DNA of 64,000 nucleotides. It comes from Glycomyces arizonensis DSM 44726. GTDB lineage: Bacteria > Actinomycetota > Actinomycetes > Mycobacteriales > Micromonosporaceae. The DNA lies in contig NZ_AXWO01000019.1 in NCBI RefSeq assembly GCF_000482705.1, forward strand, positions 1-64,000. The letters run 5' to 3'. The first letter of the stretch is position 1; each line of letters opens with the position of its first letter. The notes under the pieces are model-generated. The model made no database searches, was not told where the DNA came from, and saw nothing but the letters and a program-made list of their open reading frames with translations. Position numbers and translations under genes: made by a program. This document shows, piece after piece, positions 1 through 6,777 of the stretch.

Positions 1-279
1 GGCTGCTTTTTTTAGGAACGCGACTTCCATCTCGAGTTCACGGATGCGTTGTTCGGCCCGACGCATCTCCGGTGATTCCATGGACATGGACTCACTGGTT
101 TGATCGGGAGTTGCGCCGGTAATCCGTCGCTGCTTGCGGGCTTGCTTCACCCAATTCCGGAGCGTCCACTCGTTGATATCGAGTTCCGCGGCCACCTTGG
201 CAACGGATTTGCCGCCATCGAGCGCCATATCGATGGCCATCTGCTTGAACTCGGGCTTGTAGGTGCGTCCCTGACTCAC
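1..279 (-). CDS. IS3-family transposase OrfA, cut by window edge
   Basis: This is the first 93 codons of an IS3-type OrfA, the helix-turn-helix subunit that binds the element's ends. It opens with a GTG start at 279 (VSQGRTYKPEFK), runs through a Tnp_1 helix-turn-helix (VAKVAAELDINEWTLRNWVK) and then enters a leucine/glutamate-rich coiled region (RIRELEMEVAFLKK), which is the usual order for the family. At the window edge the coding strand reads CTA AAA AAA G (positions 5-15). This is the kind of A-rich slippery site IS3 elements use for -1 frameshifting into OrfB. OrfB itself would lie outside the window. The family call is secure; the integrity of the element cannot be judged. Confidence 0.85.
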   Translation of the reverse strand, partial: MSQGRTYKPEFKQMAIDMALDGGKSVAKVAAELDINEWTLRNWVKQARKQRRITGATPDQTSESMSMESPEMRRAEQRIRELEMEVAFLKKAA

Positions 280-322
280 AATTCCTGCTTTCCGTTCTAC
301 CAGCGATCGTAACGCTGGCTGT

Positions 323-419
323 CCAGAAAACCCGAGGCCCCTCAGGGGCGCCACAGCGGACACCGAACAGCACCTCGCCCGATCCCTGCTCGAACGATTG
401 CGGGCGGGCTGTCTGCTCC
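323..419 (+). pseudogene. upstream scrap of the gene interrupted by the IS5 element
   Basis: The plus-strand frame ending at the element's left flank (ADTEQHLARSLLERLRAG, then CLL) joins in frame, after removal of 422-1372 and one TA, to LELSPETLARLGATF beginning at 1375. The left limit is uncertain because the end of the neighbouring IS3 element is not defined here. This appears to be a fragment of the same gene whose 3' part is at 1554-2177. No domain is recognisable in the scrap itself. Confidence 0.4.
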
Positions 420-429
420 TAGGCCGTGT

Positions 430-1299
430 TTACGAACTGGGTTTCCAGTCGAGGATGATCGCGACTTGGATGGTGGCCTCGTAGCGGACGGCGAGTTTGT
501 CGTACCTGGTAGAGACGGCGCGGTAGCGCTTGAGGCGCCCGATGGCCCGCTCGACGGTGTTGCGTTCCTTATACGCCTCGGGATCGAATGCCGGAGGCCT
601 GCCACCGGCGCGACCCTTGGCGATCCGGTTCCTGCGGTGGTCCTTCTTCTCGGGGATCACGGCCTGGATACCGCGCTTGCGGAGGTAGCGGCGGTTGGCC
701 TTGCTCGGATACGCCTTGTCGGCCAAGACGCGGCGTGGACGCTTGCGGGGCCGGCCGGGCCCTGGCCGGGGCACGCTGAGGTGCTCCAACACCGGCTGGA
801 ACTGTGGTGAGTCACCACGCTGCCCGGCAGTGAGCTGCATGGACATGATGGCCTGGTCGGTATCGGCGGCGAGGTGGACCTTGGTGGTCCAGCCCCCGCG
901 TGAGCGTCCGAGCGCGTGGTCGTCCGGTTCGCCGGGCACGGCCCGGCTTCCGGCTCCGGCGGCGGCCTGGTGGGCGCGAACGGTGGTGGAGTCGACGCTG
1001 ACCGTCCAGGTCAGGCGGCCGTGATGGTCGAGTAGGGCCAGGATCATCTTCACCATCAGCGCCCAGATGCCGGTCCGTTGCCAGGTGGCGAACAGGGGGT
1101 AGACGGTGGGCCAGGGGCCGTAGCGTTCGGGGACGTCTCTCCAGGGAGATCCGGCCCGGACTGGCCAGGCCACGCCGTTGAACAGGGTTCGTCTTGACCT
1201 GGTGATCGGCCTGCCGGTCGGGGCGGGGCCGGGGATCCAGCGGCGCAGCCTGGCCCATTGCTTATCGGTCAGATCCCCGCGTACTGTTACGCTGGACAT
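430..1299 (-). CDS. IS5-family DDE transposase
   Basis: This is a full-length 289-residue transposase that cuts and pastes the element at 422-1372. It shows the N-terminal DUF4096-like region (LTDKQWARLRRWIPG) and the three catalytic acidic positions of a DDE enzyme: the first D in VSVDSTTVRAHQ (about residue 102), the second in LADKAYPSK, and the E in ERAIGRLKRYR near the C terminus. The ATG at 1299 has a strong AGGAGG five bases upstream, and that Shine-Dalgarno sits inside a long hairpin (1301-1352). The stop codon lies within the left inverted repeat region. There is no second frame, so no frameshifting is needed. Confidence 0.93.
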   Translation of the reverse strand: MSSVTVRGDLTDKQWARLRRWIPGPAPTGRPITRSRRTLFNGVAWPVRAGSPWRDVPERYGPWPTVYPLFATWQRTGIWALMVKMILALLDHHGRLTWTVSVDSTTVRAHQAAAGAGSRAVPGEPDDHALGRSRGGWTTKVHLAADTDQAIMSMQLTAGQRGDSPQFQPVLEHLSVPRPGPGRPRKRPRRVLADKAYPSKANRRYLRKRGIQAVIPEKKDHRRNRIAKGRAGGRPPAFDPEAYKERNTVERAIGRLKRYRAVSTRYDKLAVRYEATIQVAIILDWKPSS

Positions 1300-1300
1300 A

Positions 1301-1352
1301 GAAGCCTCCTATTGTAATCCGTTGCGACACAACAGATTCAACAGGAGGCTTC
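1301..1352 (-). promoter_or_regulatory. hairpin hiding the transposase ribosome binding site
   Basis: On the minus strand, GAAGCCTCCT (1352-1343) pairs perfectly with AGGAGGCTTC (1310-1301); after one mismatch the stem adds three more pairs, and a short inner hairpin follows (GTTG/CAAC, 1321-1333). The right arm contains the AGGAGG of the transposase. A transcript entering from outside the element would fold so that translation is blocked, as described for IS10 and IS50. This role is inferred from structure and placement, and is supported by the covarying copy at 34604-34657. Confidence 0.6.
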
Positions 1353-1553
1353 CTCAGTTCGTAAACACGGCCTAGAGTTGAGCCCGGAAACACTCGCCCG
1401 GCTTGGCGCCACGTTCCCCTTCAGGTTCACGAGCGCTGATGACGCGGCCAACGGCATCCTCGATGAGCTGCAACGACTTCAGGCGGACGCATCAACGCCT
1501 CCCGCGACTCGGTCCACGATCGGACCACAGATCGACTCGCGGGCATTCGGGGC

Positions 1554-2177
1554 GTGCACGAGTTCATCGCAGGCGGCGACTTCAAGGCGGGCGACGAGCT
1601 CCGCTGGGAACGCCCGAACCTGCGGGAGACCCATATCGCGCACGTCGACGCCAACGGCTGCATCCTCACCGAGGACGGGCAGGCACACGCGTACCCGGCG
1701 GCCGCCCTTGCGCCGCTCACGCCGGGCCCGAACCCGCACCCTTGGGAGGCATGGATCCACACGCCCAGCGGGAAACCGATCGGCGACTGGCGCGAGGAGT
1801 ACCGCCGCCGCAAGCACTCCGAGATCACTCCCGGTACCGAGGATCAGCAGCTCATGGACTGGACCGAGATGATCGCCGTCGTCCTTGAGCGCATGCCCGA
1901 AGGCAACTGGACCACCTATGGCGACCTCGCACGACTCACCGGCCAACATCAGAGTGGGGTCGGAAGCTTCATCGCGAACGCCCCTCACCTGAAGAACCTC
2001 TGGCGGGTCCTGCTCGCCGAGGGCAAGGTCTCGCCCAACTTCACCTGGCCGAGAAAGGACCTCGGCGACCCGCACGACCTCCTTCGCAAGGAAGGCGTCC
2101 GGTTCTCTCCGAGCCTGGTGGCCGATCGGACGCAACGACTGCACGTGGAAGACCTTCGCAAGCTGCTGTCGCAGTAG
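1554..2177 (+). CDS. RAMA plus MGMT/ATL-like domain protein, probable 3' remnant
   Basis: The 207 residues comprise a RAMA-like module (about 1-85; FIAGGDFKAGDELRW, then a VDANGCILTEDGQ strand pair). An alkyltransferase-like DNA-binding domain follows (about 105-185; EGNWTTYGDLARLTG, VGSFIANAPHLKNLWRVL, SPNFTW). The MGMT active-site PCHR is absent, so this is not a repair methyltransferase. Such tails occur at the C terminus of large GmrSD/DUF262-type restriction proteins. Upstream, the same protein seems to continue in another frame (1375-1480) and then across the IS5 element. The gene is therefore probably broken by an insertion and a frameshift near 1465-1500, and only the GTG at 1554 gives a usable start. 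A stand-alone small DNA-binding protein is the alternative. Confidence 0.6.
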   Translation: MHEFIAGGDFKAGDELRWERPNLRETHIAHVDANGCILTEDGQAHAYPAAALAPLTPGPNPHPWEAWIHTPSGKPIGDWREEYRRRKHSEITPGTEDQQLMDWTEMIAVVLERMPEGNWTTYGDLARLTGQHQSGVGSFIANAPHLKNLWRVLLAEGKVSPNFTWPRKDLGDPHDLLRKEGVRFSPSLVADRTQRLHVEDLRKLLSQ

Positions 2178-2339
2178 CGGCACGCGGCAGCGGCCGGACC
2201 CCGCCCGCCGCTGCCGCCACACACCGACGCCTGTTATCCGAGCGAAAATCGAGGAAACCAACTTCCTTGCGAGACAATGGAATTCGGAAGAGTCGGATAT
2301 TTGACACTTTGCGACACGCGTGCGACGCGCGGGATGATC

Positions 2340-2369
2340 TTGTAACGAAGTGCGCACGCTGTCTAGAAT
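2340..2369 (+). promoter_or_regulatory. leaderless-type promoter of the XRE gene
   Basis: TTGTAA at 2340-2345 and TAGAAT at 2364-2369 are 18 bp apart, a good fit to a primary-sigma promoter. The ATG at 2378 lies only 8 bases after the -10 box and has no Shine-Dalgarno, so the transcript probably starts at or beside the start codon. Confidence 0.65.
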
Positions 2370-2377
2370 TCCTGCCC

Positions 2378-3226
2378 ATGACGGAAAGTGACGACGCGAC
2401 CCCCGGCCCTCCTCCGCTCATGGAGCTGGCCCGTCAGCTCCTCTCCGAACGGACACGGCCGCGGGACTACTACCCACGAGGCTACGAGAAGACCGAGATC
2501 CCCCGCGACATCTGCTCACCGAAGACCCTGAGCCGCTTGGAGTCCGGAAGGTATCGGGGTGTGAAGCTCGGCACGGTGCTCTCGCTCCTGCGTTTCTACC
2601 GAACCCCACACGAGCTGTTCGACCACATCGCCATGCTGGTCGAGGCCGCAAGGGCCAACGACTGGTGTAGCCACTACGCGAGCGCCCTGGACGATAGCGG
2701 ATGGTTCTACCAGCAGTGTGAGGACAACGCGAGTTACCTTGCGTTCCACTCGTATTCGGTGCTGCCCTCACTCATCCACAGCCCTGCCTATTACCGGATG
2801 ATCCGCGACAAGACCGAAGTCTCCTTCGATGAGGCTCCAGACTGGGATAACGGTCTGGATTTCCGCATGGACCGGCGTGAACGCTGGATCGGGTCAGAGC
2901 GTCCTGCGCTGTTCCTGATCGGCGAGGCTGCGATCAGCATGGCCCTTGGTTCCGAAAAAGAGGAGATTCTGGCTGACCTGCACAAAATCGCCGCCCTGCC
3001 CTTCGCCGACGTGCGCGTCCTCCCGTTCGCTGTCGGCTTCTACGAATTGCAATCGTGGACGCTCAACCTTCTGGAATACGATGGCGGCGAAGAGACCGTG
3101 ATCAACGTCGAGTCGCCACGGGGTTCTGGCTTCATTCCCGCGGATTCGACGCGAGGTAAGTTCTTCACCGGTGCTCTCAAGGTGGCATCTCGCAAGTCGA
3201 TCGCATTGGAGGACTTCCTAAAGTGA
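2378..3226 (+). CDS. XRE-family regulator with DUF5753 domain
   Basis: This is a 282-residue member of the large actinobacterial family that pairs an N-terminal Cro/C1 helix-turn-helix (about 10-75; SPKTLSRLESGRYRGVKLGT) with a C-terminal DUF5753 ligand-like domain (about 95-275; SLIHSPAYYRMI, RMDRRERWI, ADVRVLPF, ESPRGSGFI). The ATG at 2378 was chosen because a leaderless promoter ends 8 bases before it; an earlier in-frame start would sit upstream of that promoter. Its last codons overlap the start of a DUF397 gene by 4 bases (GTGA), the usual partnership of this family. Such pairs often influence development or antibiotic production in streptomycetes. The specific target here is unknown. 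Confidence 0.88.
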   Translation: MTESDDATPGPPPLMELARQLLSERTRPRDYYPRGYEKTEIPRDICSPKTLSRLESGRYRGVKLGTVLSLLRFYRTPHELFDHIAMLVEAARANDWCSHYASALDDSGWFYQQCEDNASYLAFHSYSVLPSLIHSPAYYRMIRDKTEVSFDEAPDWDNGLDFRMDRRERWIGSERPALFLIGEAAISMALGSEKEEILADLHKIAALPFADVRVLPFAVGFYELQSWTLNLLEYDGGEETVINVESPRGSGFIPADSTRGKFFTGALKVASRKSIALEDFLK

Positions 3227-3420
3227 CCAGTATCGGGCCCTGGCGCAAGTCGACCCGCAGCGCCAACAACCAGAACAATAGCTGCGTCGAGGTGCGTCTC
3301 AACGGCGACAACCCGCAGGTCTCGGACAGCAAGCTCGCCGACGACCGTCCCATCCTCACCGTCAGCGCGAACAGCTATAACGGCCTGCTCGCATGGGTGA
3401 AGGACACTCCCGCACAGTAG
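3223..3420 (+). CDS. DUF397 protein
   Basis: A 65-residue DUF397 protein with the family signature: GPWRKSTRSANNQNNSCVEV at the N terminus, a VSDSK segment in the middle, and an LTVSANSYNGLLAWVKD end. It starts with GTG overlapping the stop of the XRE gene, so the two are translationally coupled. Family members act with the neighbouring XRE/DUF5753 protein; the biochemical role is not established. Confidence 0.9.
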   Translation: MTSIGPWRKSTRSANNQNNSCVEVRLNGDNPQVSDSKLADDRPILTVSANSYNGLLAWVKDTPAQ

Positions 3421-3546
3421 TGAGCGCCCAGGCCCGGCGTGGAGGCGAGCGGGCCGGGGCTCACCCGACACAGCACCACCGATCGCGACGGCGGCGGAAC
3501 CCGAGAACCCGCCGCCCGTCGCCACTCCCCCGCACCGAGGAGCGCC

Positions 3547-3831
3547 ATGAACGAGCCGGTCCGCGAACACCCGCTCAAAGGGCGATTCGACAGCGCCGCA
3601 GCACGTTGGGAGCGTCCCGAAGCAGACGACGGCACCCCCGGTGAACTTGAGATCGGCTTCGCCGAGAACGGCCTGGTCGCCATGCGCCGCGCCGACGACC
3701 CCGGCGGCACGGTCCTGATCTACACGCCCGACGAGTGGGAGGCGTTCGTCGGCGGCGTCCGCGACGGCGAATTGGACCTGGGCGTCCTCGTCGACGACGC
3801 CGAGCGCGCCGCCGCCGACGACGAGGCGTAG
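3547..3831 (+). CDS. second DUF397-like protein
   Basis: A 94-residue protein with ATG at 3547 preceded by GAGGAG (3537-3542). The central and C-terminal part (IGFAENGLVAMRRADDPGGT, IYTPDEWEAFVGGVRDGELD) matches the DUF397 pattern of a strand pair followed by a W-containing helix. The acidic tail (DDAERAAADDEA) is an extension. It lies 126 bp after the first DUF397 gene on the same strand and is probably part of the same regulatory cluster. Confidence 0.8.
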   Translation: MNEPVREHPLKGRFDSAAARWERPEADDGTPGELEIGFAENGLVAMRRADDPGGTVLIYTPDEWEAFVGGVRDGELDLGVLVDDAERAAADDEA

Positions 3832-3953
3832 CCGACCGGCCTTCACCCGAGCGATCCTCGGGACATTCCACGTGGACATTCTGGCCTTCGCCGCCTGTCC
3901 ATTCTGACCGGCTATCCAGCGAGTCCGACTGACTCGCCTGCCAGTTTCCATTC

Positions 3954-3983
3954 TTGTGTCAACGTTTCCGCTGCTCTTAGGCT
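3954..3983 (+). promoter_or_regulatory. promoter of the 4054-5170 operon
   Basis: TTGTGT at 3954-3959 and TAGGCT at 3978-3983 are separated by 18 bp. The first gene of the operon starts about 70 bases downstream, preceded by GGGGAG. The -10 hexamer is the same as the one just before the ATPase gene at 5396. Confidence 0.5.
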
Positions 3984-4053
3984 TGTCGCAGCAGTCGTCC
4001 AAGCACGGCTGCGATCCACAGGCGACTCATCTACGGCATCGGGGAGCGACGCG

Positions 4054-4365
4054 ATGACAGGACGGAACCGACCACCGCTGGAACCCGGCCGGGTGCTGGG
4101 GCACTTCGTCAACGTCGCCGGGACGGTCTTCGTCCTGCGGGCCAGTGCGGGCGGGCACCGGATCGGCGTTCGCCTGCACCACGACGAAGGACCCGAGATC
4201 GCGATCGTATGCCTGCCGCTCGACCCGTCCGCGCGCCTCATCCGCTGGCAGGGGCTGCTGTGGTCGTCGAATCCGCCCGAATGGAAACAAGAGGTCAGGG
4301 ACTTGGCCTTCACGGCCATCGATGCGATCCTCGGTGGGCGGCCCGGAGCGGCGGCCCGGCCGTGA
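4054..4365 (+). CDS. hypothetical protein, first gene of a coupled operon
   Basis: A 103-residue protein with ATG at 4054 and a GGGGAG ribosome site. It looks like a compact, mostly beta domain (GRVLGHFVNVAGTVFVLRAS, then IGVRLHHDEGPEIAIVCLPL) followed by one helix (EWKQEVRDLAFTAIDAIL). No membrane segment or signal peptide is seen and no family is recognised. Its stop overlaps the next gene's GTG by 4 bases. Confidence 0.65.
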   Translation: MTGRNRPPLEPGRVLGHFVNVAGTVFVLRASAGGHRIGVRLHHDEGPEIAIVCLPLDPSARLIRWQGLLWSSNPPEWKQEVRDLAFTAIDAILGGRPGAAARP

Positions 4366-4844
4366 CGGACTTCTCGGATCTCCTCGCGCGCAGCGTCTTC
4401 GCGCTGCGGCCCGGACTCGCAGACTCCGCCGTCGACAGGGGTGACGGCGGTGCGGGGAGCAGTGAAGGCGGATCGGCTGCTCCCTCGGACGCGACCGCGG
4501 CGGTACCGGCAACCGTTGTTCCTCCGGCCGCCGCGGTCGCGTCCGAACCGCACGCATCCGAACCGTGCCCATCCGACCAGCACGACGACCGCGGCTACCG
4601 CGCCGTGGTCTTCGACAAGCCGCACACCGGCACCGTCGACGCCCAGGGCATGGTGGAGCCCCGGCACCGCGTCACGGTGTCATGCTGCCTGTGCCCCGGC
4701 GTCTTCCATCTCTCCGCCTCGGGCTACGGGGAGATGGCGCGCCGGGTCGAGGCGGCCGGGTGGCGGTACACACCGGGCCGTCACCTCCACGACCGCGCCT
4801 GGTGTCCCGCCTGCCGCCCGAACGCCGGGAAGGCCGTCGCTTGA
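4362..4844 (+). CDS. hypothetical protein with paired cysteine motifs
   Basis: A 160-residue protein starting at the GTG inside the preceding stop (GTGA overlap). The first third is a low-complexity Gly/Ser/Ala/Pro linker. The C-terminal half holds SCCLCPGVFHLS and WCPACRPN, two CxxC-like pairs about 48 residues apart that could bind one zinc ion, around a predicted helix (YGEMARRVEAAGW). The spacing suggests a zinc ribbon, but the family is not recognised. It is coupled at its 3' end to the next gene. Confidence 0.65.
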   Translation: MTDFSDLLARSVFALRPGLADSAVDRGDGGAGSSEGGSAAPSDATAAVPATVVPPAAAVASEPHASEPCPSDQHDDRGYRAVVFDKPHTGTVDAQGMVEPRHRVTVSCCLCPGVFHLSASGYGEMARRVEAAGWRYTPGRHLHDRAWCPACRPNAGKAVA

Positions 4845-5170
4845 ACGCTCGACACGACCGCCTCCCGGCGGGACCGGCCGCCGCCGCTGACCCGCGGCGG
4901 CCGGTCCGCTCCTCCTGCTTGATCGTGCTGGGCTGCGTCGAGGTCGATGACTTCGAGGTCGAGTTCGTGTGGTCGACGCTCACGGACACCGTCCTCGCCG
5001 ACTTCCGCGGGGTCGAGCCGAGGCGGATCGGCACCGCGGTCATAGGCGGGCGCGCAGATCCCGCGTTCGTGGCGCAGCCCGATCATCTGTACTGGCTGGG
5101 GTACGAGCATCGCGAGGCGCGGATCCTTCAGGCCGCGGTCCGCCTGTTCGAGCAGCGGCCACGGCGTTGA
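4841..5170 (+). CDS. hypothetical protein, third gene of the coupled operon
   Basis: A 109-residue protein beginning with TTG at 4841, which overlaps the previous stop (TTGA). This start keeps the chain of 4-base overlaps through the three genes. It has a short basic N terminus and then a beta-rich core (SCLIVLGCVEVDDFEVEFVW, then HLYWLGYEHREARILQAAVR). No family is recognised. The strict coupling of all three genes suggests products made in fixed proportion. Confidence 0.55.
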   Translation: MNARHDRLPAGPAAAADPRRPVRSSCLIVLGCVEVDDFEVEFVWSTLTDTVLADFRGVEPRRIGTAVIGGRADPAFVAQPDHLYWLGYEHREARILQAAVRLFEQRPRR

Positions 5171-5320
5171 GGCATCGAACCGCAGGTGGCCGGGCTGTTC
5201 CGAATGCGGCGCGAGTGGTGCGGCCAAACGTGCGTCAGGTGAGCGTCGATTCTCAACCGAGTCCGGATATTCATCATCAATATTGACTACTTGTCCGTTT
5301 TCACCGGTGAGCCAGAGCGA

Positions 5321-5389
5321 CCGTTCATGCGTCAGTCGAGCGACCATACATGCGCGACATCAGCGTCCAGACATGCGTGATGGTAGGCT
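5321..5389 (+). repeat. three 23-bp-spaced CATGCG repeats with a -10 box
   Basis: CATGCG occurs at 5326-5331, 5349-5354 and 5372-5377, exactly 23 bp apart, each preceded by CC and three variable bases. TAGGCT at 5384-5389 follows the last copy and lies 6 bases before the GTG at 5396. This looks like an array of regulator sites on a leaderless promoter; the binding protein is unknown. Confidence 0.55.
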
Positions 5390-5395
5390 GTAGAC

Positions 5396-6664
5396 GTGAG
5401 TCGAGTACCTCGTTCCCCGCACGGCACCATCCTGCCCCGGCGCGCGGCGTCGATGGTCGAGGAGGCGCTGGCCGACACCCGCGTCATTCTGGTGAACGGC
5501 GCGAGACAGGCGGGCAAGAGCACCCTCGTGTCGCTGATCGGGGAGGACCGGGGCGCGGTCTGGTTCAGCCTCGACGACCCGCAGACCCGGCGGGCCGCCG
5601 CGGCCGATCCGGTCACGTTCGTGAACCGCGACGAACCGATGATCATCGACGAGATCCAGCGCGACCCCGAGCTGCTGCTGTCGATCAAGTCGACGGTCGA
5701 CCGGGACGGCCGCCCGGGACGGTTCCTGCTGACCGGCTCGGCGCGCATCCTCGGTCTGCGCAATCTCCCCGACACCTTGATCGGTCGAATGGAGACCATC
5801 GAGCTGTGGCCGCTCTCGCAAGGCGAGATCGACGGCGCCCCGGACGGCTTCGTCGACGCGGTCTTCGACCAGGGCCCCGCGTTCGACCATGAATCCGATG
5901 AGGACTTGCGCGACTACGCCGAGCGGCTGGTCAGAGGCGGCTTTCCGGAGGCGGTGGCGCGGACGGCGAGCCGCCGCGGCCGATTCTTCGACTCGTACGT
6001 ATCCGACCTGATCAACCGGGATGTCATGCAGCTCGCCGAGCTCGAACGCGTCACCCAGCTGTCGGTGCTGACGCAGATGCTGGCGGCTCGCTCGGGCGGA
6101 CTGCTGGTGCCCGGCAACCTCGCCCGGTCCCTGGAGGTCGACCGCAACACGGTGCTTCGACACGTCCGTCTCTTGGAGGAGGTCTACTTCCTCAAACGGA
6201 TCCCCGCGTTCACCCGGAACCTCAGTTCCCGAGCGGTGAAGACCTCCAAAACCGCCCTCGTGGACTCGGGCGTGGCCGCGCACCTCGTCCAAGCCGACGC
6301 CCGTTCGCTCGCCCGCCAGGACGCCGCGCTCGGACCGCTCCTCGAAGGCTTCGTCGCCATGGAGTTGCAGCGCCAGCTCTCCTGGTCCGAACGGCGCGCG
6401 ACCATGTTCCACTACCGGACCAAGGACAAACTCGAAGTGGACATCGTGCTCGAGACGCCGCGACGTCAGGTGGTCGCCTTCGAAGTCAAAGCGGGAGCGA
6501 CCGTCCGCGGCGATGACTTCAACGGACTGCGGCACCTCGCGGACCGACTGGGAGACGACTTCCTCCTCGGCGCGGTGCTCTACACCGGCGACAAGACGCT
6601 GCCGTTCGGCCCGAAGATGCGTGCCATCCCCATCGCCGCCATCTGGGAATCCGAGGCCGGCTGA
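5396..6664 (+). CDS. AAA-type ATPase with DUF4143 domain
   Basis: A 422-residue protein of the AAA_14/DUF4143 family. The ATPase half shows a Walker A (NGARQAGKSTL, about residues 36-46), a Walker B (MIIDEIQRDPEL, about 81-92) and a sensor-like LTGSARIL. A winged-helix segment follows (VPGNLARSLEVDRNTVLRHV), and then a PD-(D/E)XK-like C-terminal domain with DIVLETPRRQVVAFEVKAG, whose D, E and K are spaced as in nuclease folds. Proteins of this family are widespread in genomes, often near mobile DNA, and their function is not settled. The GTG at 5396 lies just after a -10 box. A homologue (8249-9514) lies 1.6 kb further on. Confidence 0.85.
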   Translation: MSRVPRSPHGTILPRRAASMVEEALADTRVILVNGARQAGKSTLVSLIGEDRGAVWFSLDDPQTRRAAAADPVTFVNRDEPMIIDEIQRDPELLLSIKSTVDRDGRPGRFLLTGSARILGLRNLPDTLIGRMETIELWPLSQGEIDGAPDGFVDAVFDQGPAFDHESDEDLRDYAERLVRGGFPEAVARTASRRGRFFDSYVSDLINRDVMQLAELERVTQLSVLTQMLAARSGGLLVPGNLARSLEVDRNTVLRHVRLLEEVYFLKRIPAFTRNLSSRAVKTSKTALVDSGVAAHLVQADARSLARQDAALGPLLEGFVAMELQRQLSWSERRATMFHYRTKDKLEVDIVLETPRRQVVAFEVKAGATVRGDDFNGLRHLADRLGDDFLLGAVLYTGDKTLPFGPKMRAIPIAAIWESEAG

Positions 6665-6706
6665 AGCGCTGATCGGGCCTCGCGAAGCCGCGTTGCGGCG
6701 CTTCAG
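6661..6706. terminator. inverted repeat between convergent genes
   Basis: CTGAAGCGC (6661-6669) is repeated in inverse as GCGCTTCAG (6698-6706), with a smaller CGCG..CGCG hairpin in the loop. It sits between the stops of the ATPase and DUF2786 genes, where a two-way terminator is expected. No T-run follows. Confidence 0.4.
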
Positions 6707-6777
6707 ACGCCGGGCATGGACCGGACCGAGACGCCCTCGCCCACGAGGCTCCCGGCGATCGACCAGACGCGGGCCGC

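Larger units (their letters stand above)
422..1372 (-). mobile_element. complete IS5-family insertion sequence
   Basis: A 951 bp element is bounded by perfect 18 bp inverted repeats at 422-439 and 1355-1372 (GGCCGTGTTTACGAACTG). TA flanks each end (420-421 and 1373-1374) within CTAG, consistent with a TA duplication at a CTAG target. It contains a single intact transposase gene, so it may be active. It interrupts an older reading frame: joining the two flanks at TA restores an open frame across the insertion point. Confidence 0.9.
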
